64,000 nucleotides of DNA from Coffea arabica (lineage: Eukaryota > Streptophyta > Magnoliopsida > Gentianales > Rubiaceae), in contig NC_092310.1 of NCBI RefSeq assembly GCF_036785885.1, forward strand, positions 7,254,001 through 7,318,000, in the 5' to 3' direction. A program made the position numbers and the translations under genes. Shown piece after piece: positions 24,988 through 36,342 of the stretch (its first letter is position 1; the number at the start of each line of letters is the position of its first letter). The notes under the pieces are model-generated. The model ran no database searches. It saw only the letters and a list, made by a program, of their open reading frames with translations, and was not told the DNA's origin.

Positions 24988-26656
24988 CTCAAACGTCATT
25001 CATAAATTTTCCAAAACTTACACCTTCTTTTAAATTTTAAATCTTTCTATTCCCTTTCTCCCAATTATCCCAAAATTTAAATTGGCTGGTGGGAACATGC
25101 AAAAATAACTACGGTAGTAGGTTTAAATGGATCTAGACTACTTCAAACCTTAGTTTAAATATCTGATAACGAAGAGGCAGGCACAACTACTTGAATGGGT
25201 TTTTTCTGAATGGATCTAGACTCCTTCACTTGAATGGGTCAAGCGAGGCCAAATTTGAGTGATGTTATTTTCAGCAGCACGAAAGACACCGTAACTTCTA
25301 AAATTATAAACAAACACAAAACTCCCTCAGTCATTGAAAGTTATAAACATATATAAAGGCCCCTTGGTCGTTACATGTATTGTTCGGGATTTTAAATATT
25401 CGTGAAACTGTATAAAAATCACAAGTCAAATATCTAAGCTATAGGGTTAACGATATAGGATGACGATTGAGAAACATTACAGTTAAGAGTTTTTTGTGGC
25501 TTTCAAAATTACATGGTTTTTCACATTCCTATTTTCCTTTTGTTATACACTTAAATCGATGTTGTTTGCCAGGATAAATATAAACGTGGCCCAAAAAGAG
25601 TAGGAACTATCTCGTGCACCAGCGTACGTAGTTTTATTGTATAATTGATACTAATACGTATATATTTGTTGGTAGTGAAAGTAGAAAGAAATTTATACTT
25701 TCATTCACTAGTTTGTTTGGAGTTCACAAGATTGCAAATGAGGTTGGAATAACATCTATTTTTACGGAAAGCAGAATGAATAATACATTAACTAACTTTA
25801 ATACTTATACATGGAATAGTACATCAAGATGATAAAATTGAGTTGTTTCATGAGAAGATAAGTGTATCACATTAATCCTCTTGGGGAATTGAATGGACAT
25901 CCACATCTATTTGTATTTGTTTCATAACAAGTTTGGTGTTTTTGCCATTTTTGTTTTGGGTAATCATGAAAAGTTTTAAGTCTCACAAAAAATGATAACT
26001 CTTTTTGTTTTAATCCGTCGAGACGTTGGTTTACACTATTATCTCGCTGCAACATAGTTCCAACATATTTCTCAAAATATTTTCATCTAACTTTGAATTC
26101 ATGTATATTCCTGTTTGGTTAAGTTACACTGAATTTCTTTAACAATTATCATTCAATTCAATATACTTTAAAATAAGTTAAATTAAAAGAACCGTTTTCT
26201 CTTAGTCTTAAAAAGAATTAAGTTAGTAATATTCATATTTGAGAACAACACGTTACCCACACTAAGTCTAGAAAAGAATTACTGATGTATCAGAATTATC
26301 GTTTTCGAAAAAAAAGATGTATCTGTTTATTTAAAAAAAAAAAAAATCATTGTTTCACTAATTTAGATACAAAAAATCAACAAAATTGAGATGATGTACA
26401 GATTATTGAAAAGGGGCCAATTTTGTCAAGACTTCATGTTTTCTCACCAAAGCTATTGAGCACCAATCTCAAAAAAGTCATAAAGAGCCAAGCCAAAGCA
26501 AAAAAAAAAATCAATAAGGAAGGCAACAAACTGGCCTGTACGGTGACCTTATCCTTTTGGATTCATTTCAGCGGATAATGATTCATTTACACTTGATAGT
26601 GATGTAAATCTGCATCCATCTTCAAAAGCAAAAAATACCTCCCTTGTTTCCTGTTA
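24988..26656. other. Upstream flank of CYP81 copy A
   Basis: No other gene recognised. About 25110-25235 contains two copies of GGATCTAGACT.CTTCA; the DNA between them is missing in copy B, consistent with a deletion between direct repeats. From about 26130 the sequence becomes almost identical to copy B. The final ~150 bp before the ATG should contain the 5' UTR; I see no good TATA box. Confidence 0.5.
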
Positions 26657-28382
26657 ATGATCATGGAAGTCATCTATAGCATCCTAGTTCTCAGTTTCTT
26701 GGTAGTCTTAGTTGCTATAAAACATCTTCAAGAAAACAAGAGAACACTAAAGCCTCCAAGTCCACCAGCTCTCCCAATTCTAGGCCATCTGCACCTCCTG
26801 AAAGCTGCCCCTCACCGTGCTCTTCAACTTCTCTCCATCAAATACGGCCCCCTGATTTCCCTTCGATTTGGGATTCGTCCTATACTTGTTGTTTCCTCAC
26901 CATCTCTTGCAGAGGAATGCTTCACTAAGACTAATGATGTTATCTTTGCTAACCGACCAGGGTCCATTTCTGGCAAAATCCTTGGCTACAACAACAGTAC
27001 TATCGGATTCTCTCCTTATGGAGACCACTGGCGAAATCTCCGCCGTGTTACCACCATCCATATTTTTTCTTCCGCTAGTCTCCACAACTTTTCCTCAATC
27101 TGGACAGAGGAAATCCGTTTCAGTGTCAGGAAATTGTTCTCAATGAACTCTGATGACAAAGTGTGGAAAGATGTAAACATGAACTCTGTGTTCTTGGATT
27201 TGGTATTCAATGTGATCATGAAAATGCTTGCAGGAAAAAAATGGCCATCTGATAAAACAGCTGATTTGTTTTCGCTGATCTCCTTCATGGGTATTTGTGA
27301 TTATGTCCCTGTCTTGAGATGGATTGGATTTCGAGGGTTGGAGAAAAATTTGAGCAATTTACAGCAAAAGAGGGACAAATTATTCAGGGATCTCATTGAT
27401 CAAACTAGGAAAAAGGAAGGTGAAGGTGGCTCATGCTCGACTGAGCAGAGAAGAACTGTTATCCAAGCATTGCTGTCCCTTCAAGATGCTGAACCTGAAT
27501 TCTTAACTGATGAAACTGTCAAAGGGATCATACTAGTAAGCCAACTTGCCATTTCTCTTTTCTCCTTAACATAATATTTTTTGCTTTGGTAATTATTGCT
27601 CTTTATATCCGGTTTCTATTTTCATATTTCATTTTTTTTTAATGCAAATCAACCTTTTCTCCAATTAGTCAGTGAACTCCTCTTCTAGCTGGTAATCTCT
27701 TATGTTAGGCTTTACATTCATTTTGACAATACATGCCTTGTTGTTCTTCTAGATTATGTTCACTGCTGGAGTACACACTTCAGCTCTGACCATGGAGTGG
27801 GCTATGTCCCTTATGCTAAACCACCCCCAGGTATTGAAGAAGGCAAGGAGTGAAATAGACAACAACGTTACACAATCAGGGCAATTGATTGAGGATTCAG
27901 ATCTCTCCAAATTGCCATATTTGCGTTGCATAATCAAAGAAACACTTAGACTTTTTCCTGCAGCACCAACTCTTTTGCCTCATTATTCATCTGAGGATTG
28001 CACCATAGGAGGCTTCAAAGTTCCTAAAGGCACAACTTTGTTAGTAAATGCTTGGGCTATTCACAGAGATCCGAAGGTTTGGGAAGAGCCAGCCAAGTTT
28101 AAGCCAGAAAGGTTTGAGGGAATTAATGAAGGGGCTTGCGATGAAGGGTTCAAATTTATTCCATTTGGAAAAGGTAGGAGGGCTTGTCCAGGTGCTGCCT
28201 TAGGCATGAGATTTATTAGCCTGACGTTGGGAACAATGCTACAATGTTTTGATTGGGAAAGAGTAGGGCCTCAATTGGTGGATTTAGAAGAAAAATCTGG
28301 TATAACTTTGGACAAGGCCAAGCCTTTGGAAGCATTGTTCAGGCCACGCTCATCCATGATTGAATTGGTTTCTCAGCTTTGA
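26657..28382 (+). CDS. Cytochrome P450, CYP81 family-like (copy A), 2 exons
   Basis: Predicted ER-anchored heme monooxygenase; CYP81 enzymes hydroxylate or bridge specialised metabolites (isoflavonoids, lignans, indole glucosinolates). The substrate here is unknown. Exons 26657-27535 and 27753-28382; one 217-bp phase-0 GT-AG intron; 502 aa, normal for the family. Visible features: N-terminal hydrophobic anchor (about residues 5-21), Pro-rich hinge PPSPPALPILGH (33-44), C-helix WRNLRR, ExxR as E356/R359 (KETLR), PERF motif, heme loop FGKGRRACPG with Cys438 as thiolate ligand. Odd point: the I-helix reads AGVHTS, with His301 in place of the usual Asp/Glu before Thr302. An upstream-compatible second start is Met3. 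The coding sequence is otherwise intact. Confidence 0.93.
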
Positions 28383-28760
28383 CTAAAGAACATGACTGGT
28401 GGCTTTTGAAGATTGTATCATAATACTATCTGAAATACTTAAAGCTCAAACTACAAAGGTGCACCTATTGCAAAGTGTGAAAAAAAGTGAAAATAAGAGG
28501 AAGGAGAATATAAGCATGAAAATCTTTCAGTCTATGCAGTTATTAAAGATTAAATAGGCTTTGAACTAAACCGTGTTTGGCTTTTTCTTTTTGTTTTTTA
28601 ATATTGGTCTTTTCAATTCACTGTAAGTGCATCTACTGGAGGTCTTTGGTTTTCCACATTTGTAATTATAGAAAATCTTCAACCTTAACTGCGTTTCTTT
28701 ATTGTTACATAAAGTGGTTTTGGGGCTTCAACAAAACAAGCAAAAAGAATGTCTTATGAC

Positions 28761-29189
28761 TAGAGATGCCAATCACAATCCAATTATATTGATTCGTCCA
28801 AATCCGCCCACCAATGATCGGCTCAAACTCACCCACTAATTTTGAATGAATTTAAATGAGTACCCAATTAAATTCATTTAATTAGTGAATACTGAGTTAA
28901 CTTGATTAATCCATTTGTATCCATTTAAAAATAATTAGACATTTATACTCAACTTTTAATTAGTGTTAAGCAAATAAATTTGAATTTCTTATCAATTTAA
29001 TAACAATAAATACCGTTATTTCTTATCAAATAGCATGCAAAAAAAGTAGAATTGTAAGTGACTCATAAATAGATAATTGGGTATATCTATACTCATTTAT
29101 TAAATGAGTATAAATGAATTGACTTAATTATACCGACTACTTAATTATGACCGCCCAAACCACCCAAATCACTCATTTTAGCACATCTA
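28761..29189. mobile_element. 429-bp hAT MITE (copy A)
   Basis: Starts TAGAGATGCCAA and ends AGCACATCTA, an imperfect inverted pair. Flanked by 8-bp CTTATGAC (28753-28760) and CTCATGAG (29190-29197); copy B retains the better match CTTATGAG/CTCATGAG. Rich in AATTNAATTCATTTAA- and ATCCATTT-like motifs, resembling the subterminal DNA of the 874-bp element. Present in both copies, about 380 bp downstream of the P450 stop. Confidence 0.75.
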
Positions 29190-29197
29190 CTCATGAG

Positions 29198-31645
29198 TAG
29201 CGAGGTTATCGAGCTAACTCGAACCCAATTGTGGGTAACTCGAGCTAGACTTCAAAGAAAATTAGCTAAGCTCAAATTCAAGTTTAAGTTCGACAGTGAA
29301 TTTCCTTTCTTTGTCATAACTCAGTGCATGACCATCTTAAATTTATCCACCAAAACCGTTGCTAAGTTAGCTTAAGAACTCTTTTATTGGTATCAGTGTC
29401 TTTTATTTCACATTCACTCAAAACTTTTACATGTTTAACTTCCTTTGGCATACTTTTTTCTTTGTCAAATTTTTGTTGGCGGTGTATAAAGCTTTCATGT
29501 TTTTCATATATCTGTTTGATGTATTAGACATGCATAATTTTGATGTTGCAACTAAGTTTATGAAGATATAACTCTTTTCGCGAGTTATAGGTACATATTC
29601 ACCATTTCGAATCCCAGATTATTAGATTTTTTTTTTTTGGTTTTGCATTTTTTTGAATTTTCAATTTATTTGTGAACTTTTCAAATTAAAATTTGTTCTA
29701 TTAGAATGATGACAGGTATTTTAGAAGATGTCTGTAGCTAATTATAAGTTCAATTTATCCGCAGTCTGGTGAACGTTGAAGGACCAATACCTGTTAAGAT
29801 CGCAAAACTAATTTTGGAGTCTCCAGAACACATAATTCTTAAAGAATATTCAAGCCATTTTTTTTTTTCAGGGTTCGTTTTCACACTCTAATTTTTTAAC
29901 TCTACATCAGTTAATCAAATGACTTCAAAATTTTTTCACATATCAAAATAAAGAAATATAACTTGAAGCAACTTGACATAAATTACCCTGGAATGATAAT
30001 GCAATAATATCTGCTACATAAACTTCTCATTTATGTCCCTTTTTTTTTTTTTTTTTTAACTTCTCAGTTATGTCTAACTGCTTCTAAAAAATGTCAGTGT
30101 CAATATAATCATTAAGAAGAATAATGTTGGACTGCAAAAGTGGACTTTAAGAGTAGGTTCAAGAAAAAAGGAGACTGTGCAATTAAATGGCAAACAACAC
30201 TTTGATAACAATACATATTTACTTAAGAAGAATTGTATAAAAGAATAAACGCAAAGACTAAGATTGTAAATTTTTTTTATTTTTTTTAAATATAAGAATC
30301 ACCTATTAAGCTCTATAATTAATATTAAATCTAAAAAGTCAATTATTTGGCCTTTAAAACTGTGTTCACAAACTTTTTATCTCTTCATATTCAGATTTTA
30401 TATAATGTTTTAGCAAAATCAATACGAACACATGAGAAAACTATCTCTAAAAGGCTAAGGCCGTAAAATAAAGAGAATGACCAAGGCAAACAAAGAGCAA
30501 AAATGAGCAAAATATGACATGAAATATTTGTCTCTAAAAAAGGACAAGCTCAGTGCTAAGAAAGGTATAAAAGTTTCCTAGAAAAAGAAGCTTAGAACCA
30601 TACAATTTTAACTAACCTATTTCACATTTGAAGTTAGAATAATTAAAAATTCAATGGACCGAACTATTGTCTTGAAATAATATGATGAGTTTTGCAATTC
30701 TACGGTAGATTCATAAAAGTGCATAAGAAACACGTGGGATAACACTGTTGAGAATGATTGTTCACTGACTAACGAAATATGATTTCATCACAACTCCAAA
30801 TATTATCATATAAATTTATAAGTAAGATAATTAAGTAGTATTATCTTAAAACTAAAGGGAGAAATTTTGTTTCAATGTCGACAAATGCAACGTGCATTTT
30901 CTTAGTGTATTATTAAAAACTTGTCCAAGGATTCTTCCATTTTTATAATAGGTGTTATCTCATTTTATATGCTAAAATTACTAAATTAATTTTGAGAGGT
31001 CGTTAAGTCTATTCTATATCCAAAGTACCCCTTCAGATGATAAACTATTTAGGGGGAAAAAACTGTGAATTTGAACATGCCTAAAAGAATTAAGAAATAA
31101 ATTTACAATAAGGAAAGATAGACTTATTATCATTAGTGGTGACTGAAAGCATTTTTTGTTTGAGTGAGAATGGCCCCTATTTTTTATTAGATAAAAAATT
31201 TAAAGAACTAAAGATGCTCATAAAATAAGATGAAACAATAAGGGAAGGAAATAAATCAATCCATTAAGGCTGTAGGCGAGGAACTTTAAAACTTCCTACA
31301 AAGATATTCTAGAATAAGTCTGAAAATAATAGTAACAAAGTTGGTTTACATTAATAGCTTGAACAACACAAGAAAATTATTAAAAATTTTTAGTATTTTG
31401 CCATAGAACACAAGCCACCTTATGAATTATACTTGTTTGACAATATCAAAACTCTTTCCACAAAGCACTTAAACACCACATACATTCTCACACTCGAGCT
31501 CGAATCTAGCTCAAATCTAGGATCGTTTACACCCAATACATGAGTGGTTGAGTGATCCAGAAATGGGCTGGATTTTTTAAACTGAAAAAAAAAATCTTTT
31601 TATATTTGTAATGATTTGACAATTTAGATTTAATCATTTAATAAG
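29198..31645. other. Non-coding flank downstream of CYP81 copy A
   Basis: No gene recognised; AT-rich with several poly-T/poly-A runs. It holds the empty sites for two elements present only in copy B: the 725-bp hAT element (site near 29767-29774) and an 88-bp SINE (site near 30002-30018). Near 29930 it also lacks ~340 bp that copy B has. Confidence 0.6.
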
Positions 31646-31654
31646 TCCAGATTT

Positions 31655-31754
31655 AGGGGGGGAGGGTTGGGTTGGGTGGTACGGGGGGAGGGAGTGTAAG
31701 CAAGAGGTCTCGGGTTCGAGTCCTCCCGCTTACACAAAAAAAAAAAAAAAAAAT
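31655..31754 (+). mobile_element. tRNA-like SINE, 100 bp (copy A)
   Basis: G-rich head, pol III box-B match GGTTCGAGTCC at 31713-31723, and a pure A tail of ~18. Flanked by TCCAGATTT at 31646-31654 and 31755-31763. An 8-bp stem GTGTAAGC...GCTTACAC brackets the box B. Very short compared with most plant SINEs. Present at the same site in copy B (62997-63096). Confidence 0.8.
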
Positions 31755-32088
31755 TCCAGATTTGGATGTATTGGATGGTAACGGAGAAGCGAACGTAGAA
31801 CAAGATTTTAAAAGAAAAGGTCCTTAGTTAAACTGCAAATTAACTCATGTGATTAGCTCGTGATTGTCCACACGGCGGATCGAAAGTGGTAAGAGATGAC
31901 ACTAAAGTATCAAATATATGTTGTCCCGTACTATTTGGATTTCAGTGAGGTTTATGGAGTAATGTGAAATCTCAGCGTGCAAAAAGGGGCCGCAATCAAG
32001 AATATTTTGACTGATCAAGCGCCTGCATTTTGTCTTCTTCCTATTATTTGTTTCTAAAATGCCATCCTAAGGTGCATTACTAAATAAA

Positions 32089-32308
32089 GGCCCATTTGGT
32101 AAATAAGTTTTTTGGGTGTTTGTTTAAAATTTTACTGTAATTTACTGTAAGAGTTGTAGGAAATATTTTTGAAGTGTGTAAATTTTTGGATATTTTGATG
32201 TGCATAGTTTTAAAGTTTTAAGAAATTTTTTGAGATTAATATAGTTAAAATAATTTAAAAACTTGTAACAGACAAATTTGACAAAAAGCTTGCTTGCCAA
32301 ACATGCCC
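32089..32308. mobile_element. 220-bp MITE-like element (copy A)
   Basis: Left end GGCCCATTTGGTAAATAAG.TTTTTTG pairs with the reverse complement of the right end (GGGCATGTTTGGCAAGCAAGCTTTTTG). Interior AT-rich, no ORF with domain features. No clear TSD. Same in copy B at 63431-63650. Confidence 0.6.
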
Positions 32309-32448
32309 AAAATTTGCTTTTGACCACTTTGCAGATCAAAATAGCCTTCGGATTTGTAAACATTATTAGTTTAAAGAATTACTCTAGAGTGCAATTTAGA
32401 AATCCATTGTAAACGAGAACAAGCCATATAACAAGATGTCAAACAAAC

Positions 32449-34302
32449 TGTAAGGATTCAAACGCGGAATAAACAACTATTGAGATATCAAATGTATAAC
32501 AATTTAATGAAAAACAAACCACAAGTATGAAAGATAAACGACACACAACATTTAACGTGGTTTGACTCCACCATTGAGCCTACATCTACGGAGAGAAACT
32601 TGTTCTTTATTATGAGAGAAAAATCTTATACAAGAATACAACTTGAACCCAAAACCCAACCCTTGTATACCATCTCTCATGTCCCAAAAACCCTCTCTCA
32701 CACCCCATGTATAAGGTTACATAATACCCCTTGTGTTTGCTTGTGTATCTTTGTAGTATGCCAATCTACCTATTTATAGAGAACATTACTGTCAAAAAAT
32801 CAAATAACAATTGGAAACCAATACTATTTTCTAAACTCATATAAAGTAGAAAATAGTATCTAATTCTAGTTAAATAGGGCTTTACTTGACTACTACTTCA
32901 AGTAACTAATTCCAATTAGGAAACTAGCTACTTCCCACACCAAATAGGAATCTTGACTAAAAGAAATTAAGCCAATTTCCTAACAAATCTCTACCTTGGC
33001 GAATATTTCTTTTAGCAAACCATCCAAAAACTCCATTTGCCTTTAACTATCAAATAATATGGTACCAAACTACACACCCGAATCAATACAGTCCTGCCAC
33101 CAAATTGATTCAATCGGCAAATGAACATGTGTAGTTACCATGAGTCCAACCTGCAGTTGACTCGTGAGAAGGTGCCTCAATTCACCATCTCCCTTTGCAG
33201 GATTTCTTCTCACCACCACTTGCAATCTAGGATGCCCTTCTGTGAGCTCTAACCCTAACCATTGAGGCAATTAAGTGGTAAAGTCGCCATACTTCTTCCC
33301 ATCTTCAGGACTGTCTCGCCACATATAGTTTCCAAGACTCCACCTAAAACAAAAAACTCGTATCTGTCAGAGTCTTTTGGCGCATAGAAATTAGATCTCC
33401 TTGTTTCTTTGGGACACGTGCCATACTATCCAAAAAACATAACAAAAATCTAAAATCCACCGGGATGAAGTATCAACCATTGGAGGTGTGAGAAAGTCTC
33501 CACCGATTCACGTCCAAAATCAACATTGGAATTCACCTTTTCCTTGACCCTTGAATCACCTGCCTAGATTCACCGTCAAGCATCTCCATATTTTTGACTT
33601 TTCATCCTTTACCATCAATGCTTTTTGTCAAGCTATTGAAACAAGGATACTACCTATTAAATTGTTCAATTGGTGACAGCTACCAATCCACTTGATCTCA
33701 ATAGTTAACTAGGATCCAACTACGAATCTTGAGCAGTCCAATCTCGCAACCAACCTCTGATACCACTTGTTAGGATTCAGGTGCGGAATAAGCAACTATT
33801 GAGATATCAAGTGCATAACAATTTAATGAGAAACAAGCCACAAGTATGAAAGATAAATGACACACAACATTTAACGTGGTTCGACTCCACCATTGAGCCT
33901 ACGTCTACGAAGAGAAACCCGTCTTTATTATGAGGGGAAAATCCTATACAATAATACAACTTGAATCCAAACCCAACCCTTGTATACCATCTCTCATCTC
34001 CCAAGAACCCTCTTTCACAACCCATGTATAAGGCTACATGATGCCCCTTGTGTCTCCTTGTGTATCTTTGTAGTATGTCAATCTATTTATTTATAGAGAA
34101 CATTACTGCCAAAAAATCAAATAACAATTGGAAACCAATACTATTTTCTAAACTCATATAGAGTAGAAAATAGTATCTAATTCTAGCTAAATAGGGCTTT
34201 ACTCGACTACTACTTCAAGTAACTAAATCCAATTAGGAAATTAGTTACTTTCCATACCAAATAGGAATCTTGACTAAAAGAAATTAAGTCAATATCCTAA
34301 CA
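32449..34302 (-). mobile_element. Copia-type LTR element lacking coding domains (1.85 kb)
   Basis: Two LTRs, 32449-32985 (537 bp) and 33768-34302 (535 bp), both begin TG and end TAACA, flanked by a perfect 5-bp TSD CAAAC (32444-32448, 34303-34307). On the minus strand the right LTR is followed by TGGTATCAGAGG (33765-33754), a primer-binding site for initiator tRNA-Met, and the left LTR is preceded by AAGGTAGAGATT, a copia-like polypurine tract. The 782-bp interior has no gag or pol, so it is a TRIM or an internally deleted copy. The LTRs differ at a moderate number of sites, so it is not very recent. Copy B contains the same left end, so insertion predates the duplication. Confidence 0.9.
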
Positions 34303-34457
34303 CAAACTAAGAAGAATTTTTTTCAACAACAGTCCTTTATTCAACCTTTAAAATATCCTTTTCATTTGTTCCAGTTGAAAAGAATTACTCAACGATCAAT
34401 TTTTTACAAAAGTCCTTTTGAATATCTGTTGGCGCATACAAAATTTAAAATTGTATT

Positions 34458-35145
34458 GTTATGTTAGGCTTTACTTTCATTTTGACAATAAATGCCTTGT
34501 TGTTTTGAGTGATTATGTTTACTGCAGGAATACACACTTCAACTCTGACCATGGAGTGGTTTATGTCCCTTATGCTAAACCACCTTGAGGTATTGGAGAA
34601 GGTAAGAAATGAAATAGACAACAATGCCACACAATCAGGGCAACTGATTGAGGATTCAGATCTCTCCAAATTGCCGTATTTATGTTGAATAATTAAAGAA
34701 ACAGTCGGACTTTTTCCGGCAGCACCAACGCTTGTGCCTCATTATTCATTTGGGGATTGCAGTATAGGAGGCTTTAAAATTCCTAAAAGGCAAACTTCAT
34801 TAGTAAATACTTGGGTTATTCATAGAGACCCTAATGTCTGGGAAGAACCAAACAAGTTTAAGCCAGAAAGCCAGAAATTCGAGAGAATGAAGAGGTATGT
34901 GAAGAAGGGTTCAAATTTCTTCCATTTGGAAAAGATAGGAGGGCTTGTCCAGGGACAGCCTTGAGCATGAGATTGATTAACCTGTCATTGGGAACAATGC
35001 TACAAAGTTTTGATTGGGAAAGATTGGGTCCTCGGTTGGTGGATTTGGAAGAAAAACTGGTTTTGACTTTGGGCAAGGCCAAGTCTTTGGAAGCATTGTG
35101 CACAAGTCACGCTCATCCATGATTGATAATCATTCCGCAGCTCTG
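34458..35145 (+). pseudogene. CYP81-like P450 pseudogene: intron end plus exon 2 only
   Basis: Homologous to the 3' end of the intron and exon 2 of the complete genes (27700-28382). Exon 1 is absent; the copia element lies immediately upstream. Defects: a TGA just before the IIKET block (near 34687), a frameshift near 34860-34900 in the PERF-to-heme region, and a further stop before the expected end. The I-helix reads AGIHTST, so the unusual His (34533-34535) is shared with the complete copies. The Cys heme-loop sequence survives in another frame. Clearly older than the A/B duplication. Confidence 0.9.
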
Positions 35146-35532
35146 AGTTAGCTTCCAAGGTAACTAAAGAAACATTTATTTAGGGGCTGCTTGTTTCACA
35201 GATTGGAATCGGAAATGGAAATGAAATCATAGACTCTGGTTTTGGAATTAAAACTTTTCATTCCAATATCTAACTTGGTTCGCACATTGGAATTAGTATT
35301 GTTCCAATTCCTGATGCTGGTTTGATGAGTGTTTCGGAATTAAATGCAATTAAATTCCAAAATTACCCCTGATATAACAATTCTTCTAAAACAAAAGAAT
35401 TACACATACGACAAATTAACATCTTCATAATTGTAACTACAATAGTTATTAACTTTTTGATAAAACATAAGAAAATCATAAATGATAAAAAAATTAATAC
35501 CAGAAAATAAATATAGTGGCTACATTAACAAG

Positions 35533-36305
35533 GAGTAAATTCCCAAAAAAAGGAGTTTTTAAACAATCATCCAAAAGGTGACGATTTTTGAGTCTCTTCC
35601 CAAAGGGTGAAAAATGCATCCAAGGAATGTGTTTTTCCAAATAAAAACGCAACTTTCAAATACGTTATTTTATGTTTTGGAAATTTGTTTAAATATGAAA
35701 AATTGGTTAAATAGCCCATAAGATACCAGCTCTTTATGGGAAATTGGCAGGTTTTGTAATATGTTTTGTACCAGTTTTATGAGAAACATACCAGTTATTT
35801 ATGGGAAAAATTGATTAAATAGTGCTCAAAGGAAAACTAGTATGTTTTGTATTTAATATAAATTAAATATGTGAAAGTTAAAAAAAAAAAGAAATTGCCT
35901 ATAAGATACCAGCTCTTTAAGGGAAACTGGCAGGTTTTGTAGCAACTCTTTATGGGAAACATACCAGCTCTTTATGGGAAAAATTGGTTAAATAGCGTCC
36001 AAAGGAATACTAGTATGTTTTGTATTTAACATAAATTAAATATGTGAAAGTTAAAAAAAAAAGAAATTACCCATAAGATACCAGCTCTTTATGGGAAATT
36101 AGCAGGTTTTGTATTTAATACGCTATTTAACCAATTTTTTGTATTTAAACAAATTTACGAAAATTAAAATAATGTATTTGAAAGTTACATTTTTATTTGG
36201 AAGAACGCATTTCTTGAATGTGTTTTTTCCCTTTGGGAAGAGACTCAAAAATTGCCACCCTTTAGGAAGTTAGTTTAAAAACTCTTTCTTTTTGGAAATT
36301 TACTC
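35533..36305. mobile_element. 773-bp Mutator-like MITE with ~200-bp TIRs
   Basis: GAGTAAATT...AATTTACTC ends, flanked by perfect 10-bp CATTAACAAG at 35523-35532 and 36306-36315. The inverted repeats stay recognisable for roughly 200 bp (both arms contain AGTCTCTTCCCAAAGGG and TTGGTTAAATAG-type stretches). The core is tandemly repetitive. Long TIRs and a 9-10 bp TSD indicate Mutator affinity. No ORF. Confidence 0.9.
35716..36118. repeat. ~175-bp tandem repeat, about 2.3 copies, inside the MITE
   Basis: Units begin CC(C/T)ATAAGATACCAGCTC at about 35718, 35897 and 36070 (the third partial). Each full unit contains a shorter internal duplication of ATACCAG.T.TTTATGGGAAA. The units end with an A-rich run. 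Confidence 0.85.
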
Positions 36306-36342
36306 CATTAACAAGTCGTTTGTGGTTCCTACATTAGATAAT

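Larger units (their letters stand above)
19139..32658. repeat. Segmental duplication, copy A
   Basis: Direct copy of the segment starting at 46329. The first aligned bases (ATGCTACACTTGACCACAAT) occur at both starts and the order of sequence is the same throughout. Substitutions are a few per hundred bases in most places by eye, with indels caused mainly by transposons. The right limit is where copy B reaches the window end (32658 matches 64000), so the true unit is longer. Confidence 0.95.

Noticed and set aside
27016..27288. Minus-strand ORFs opposite the P450 exons (also 57206-57478, 27749-27937, 57939-58127)
   Set aside because: Antisense shadows of the real P450 coding sequence, with no independent features.
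31655..31754. Possible functional tRNA gene because of the GGTTCGAGTCC box B
   Set aside because: No cloverleaf, no proper box A, an A tail and target-site duplications. It is a SINE.
35718..36118. CRISPR-like array
   Set aside because: Few, long, directly adjacent repeats without spacers, inside a MITE in a plant genome.
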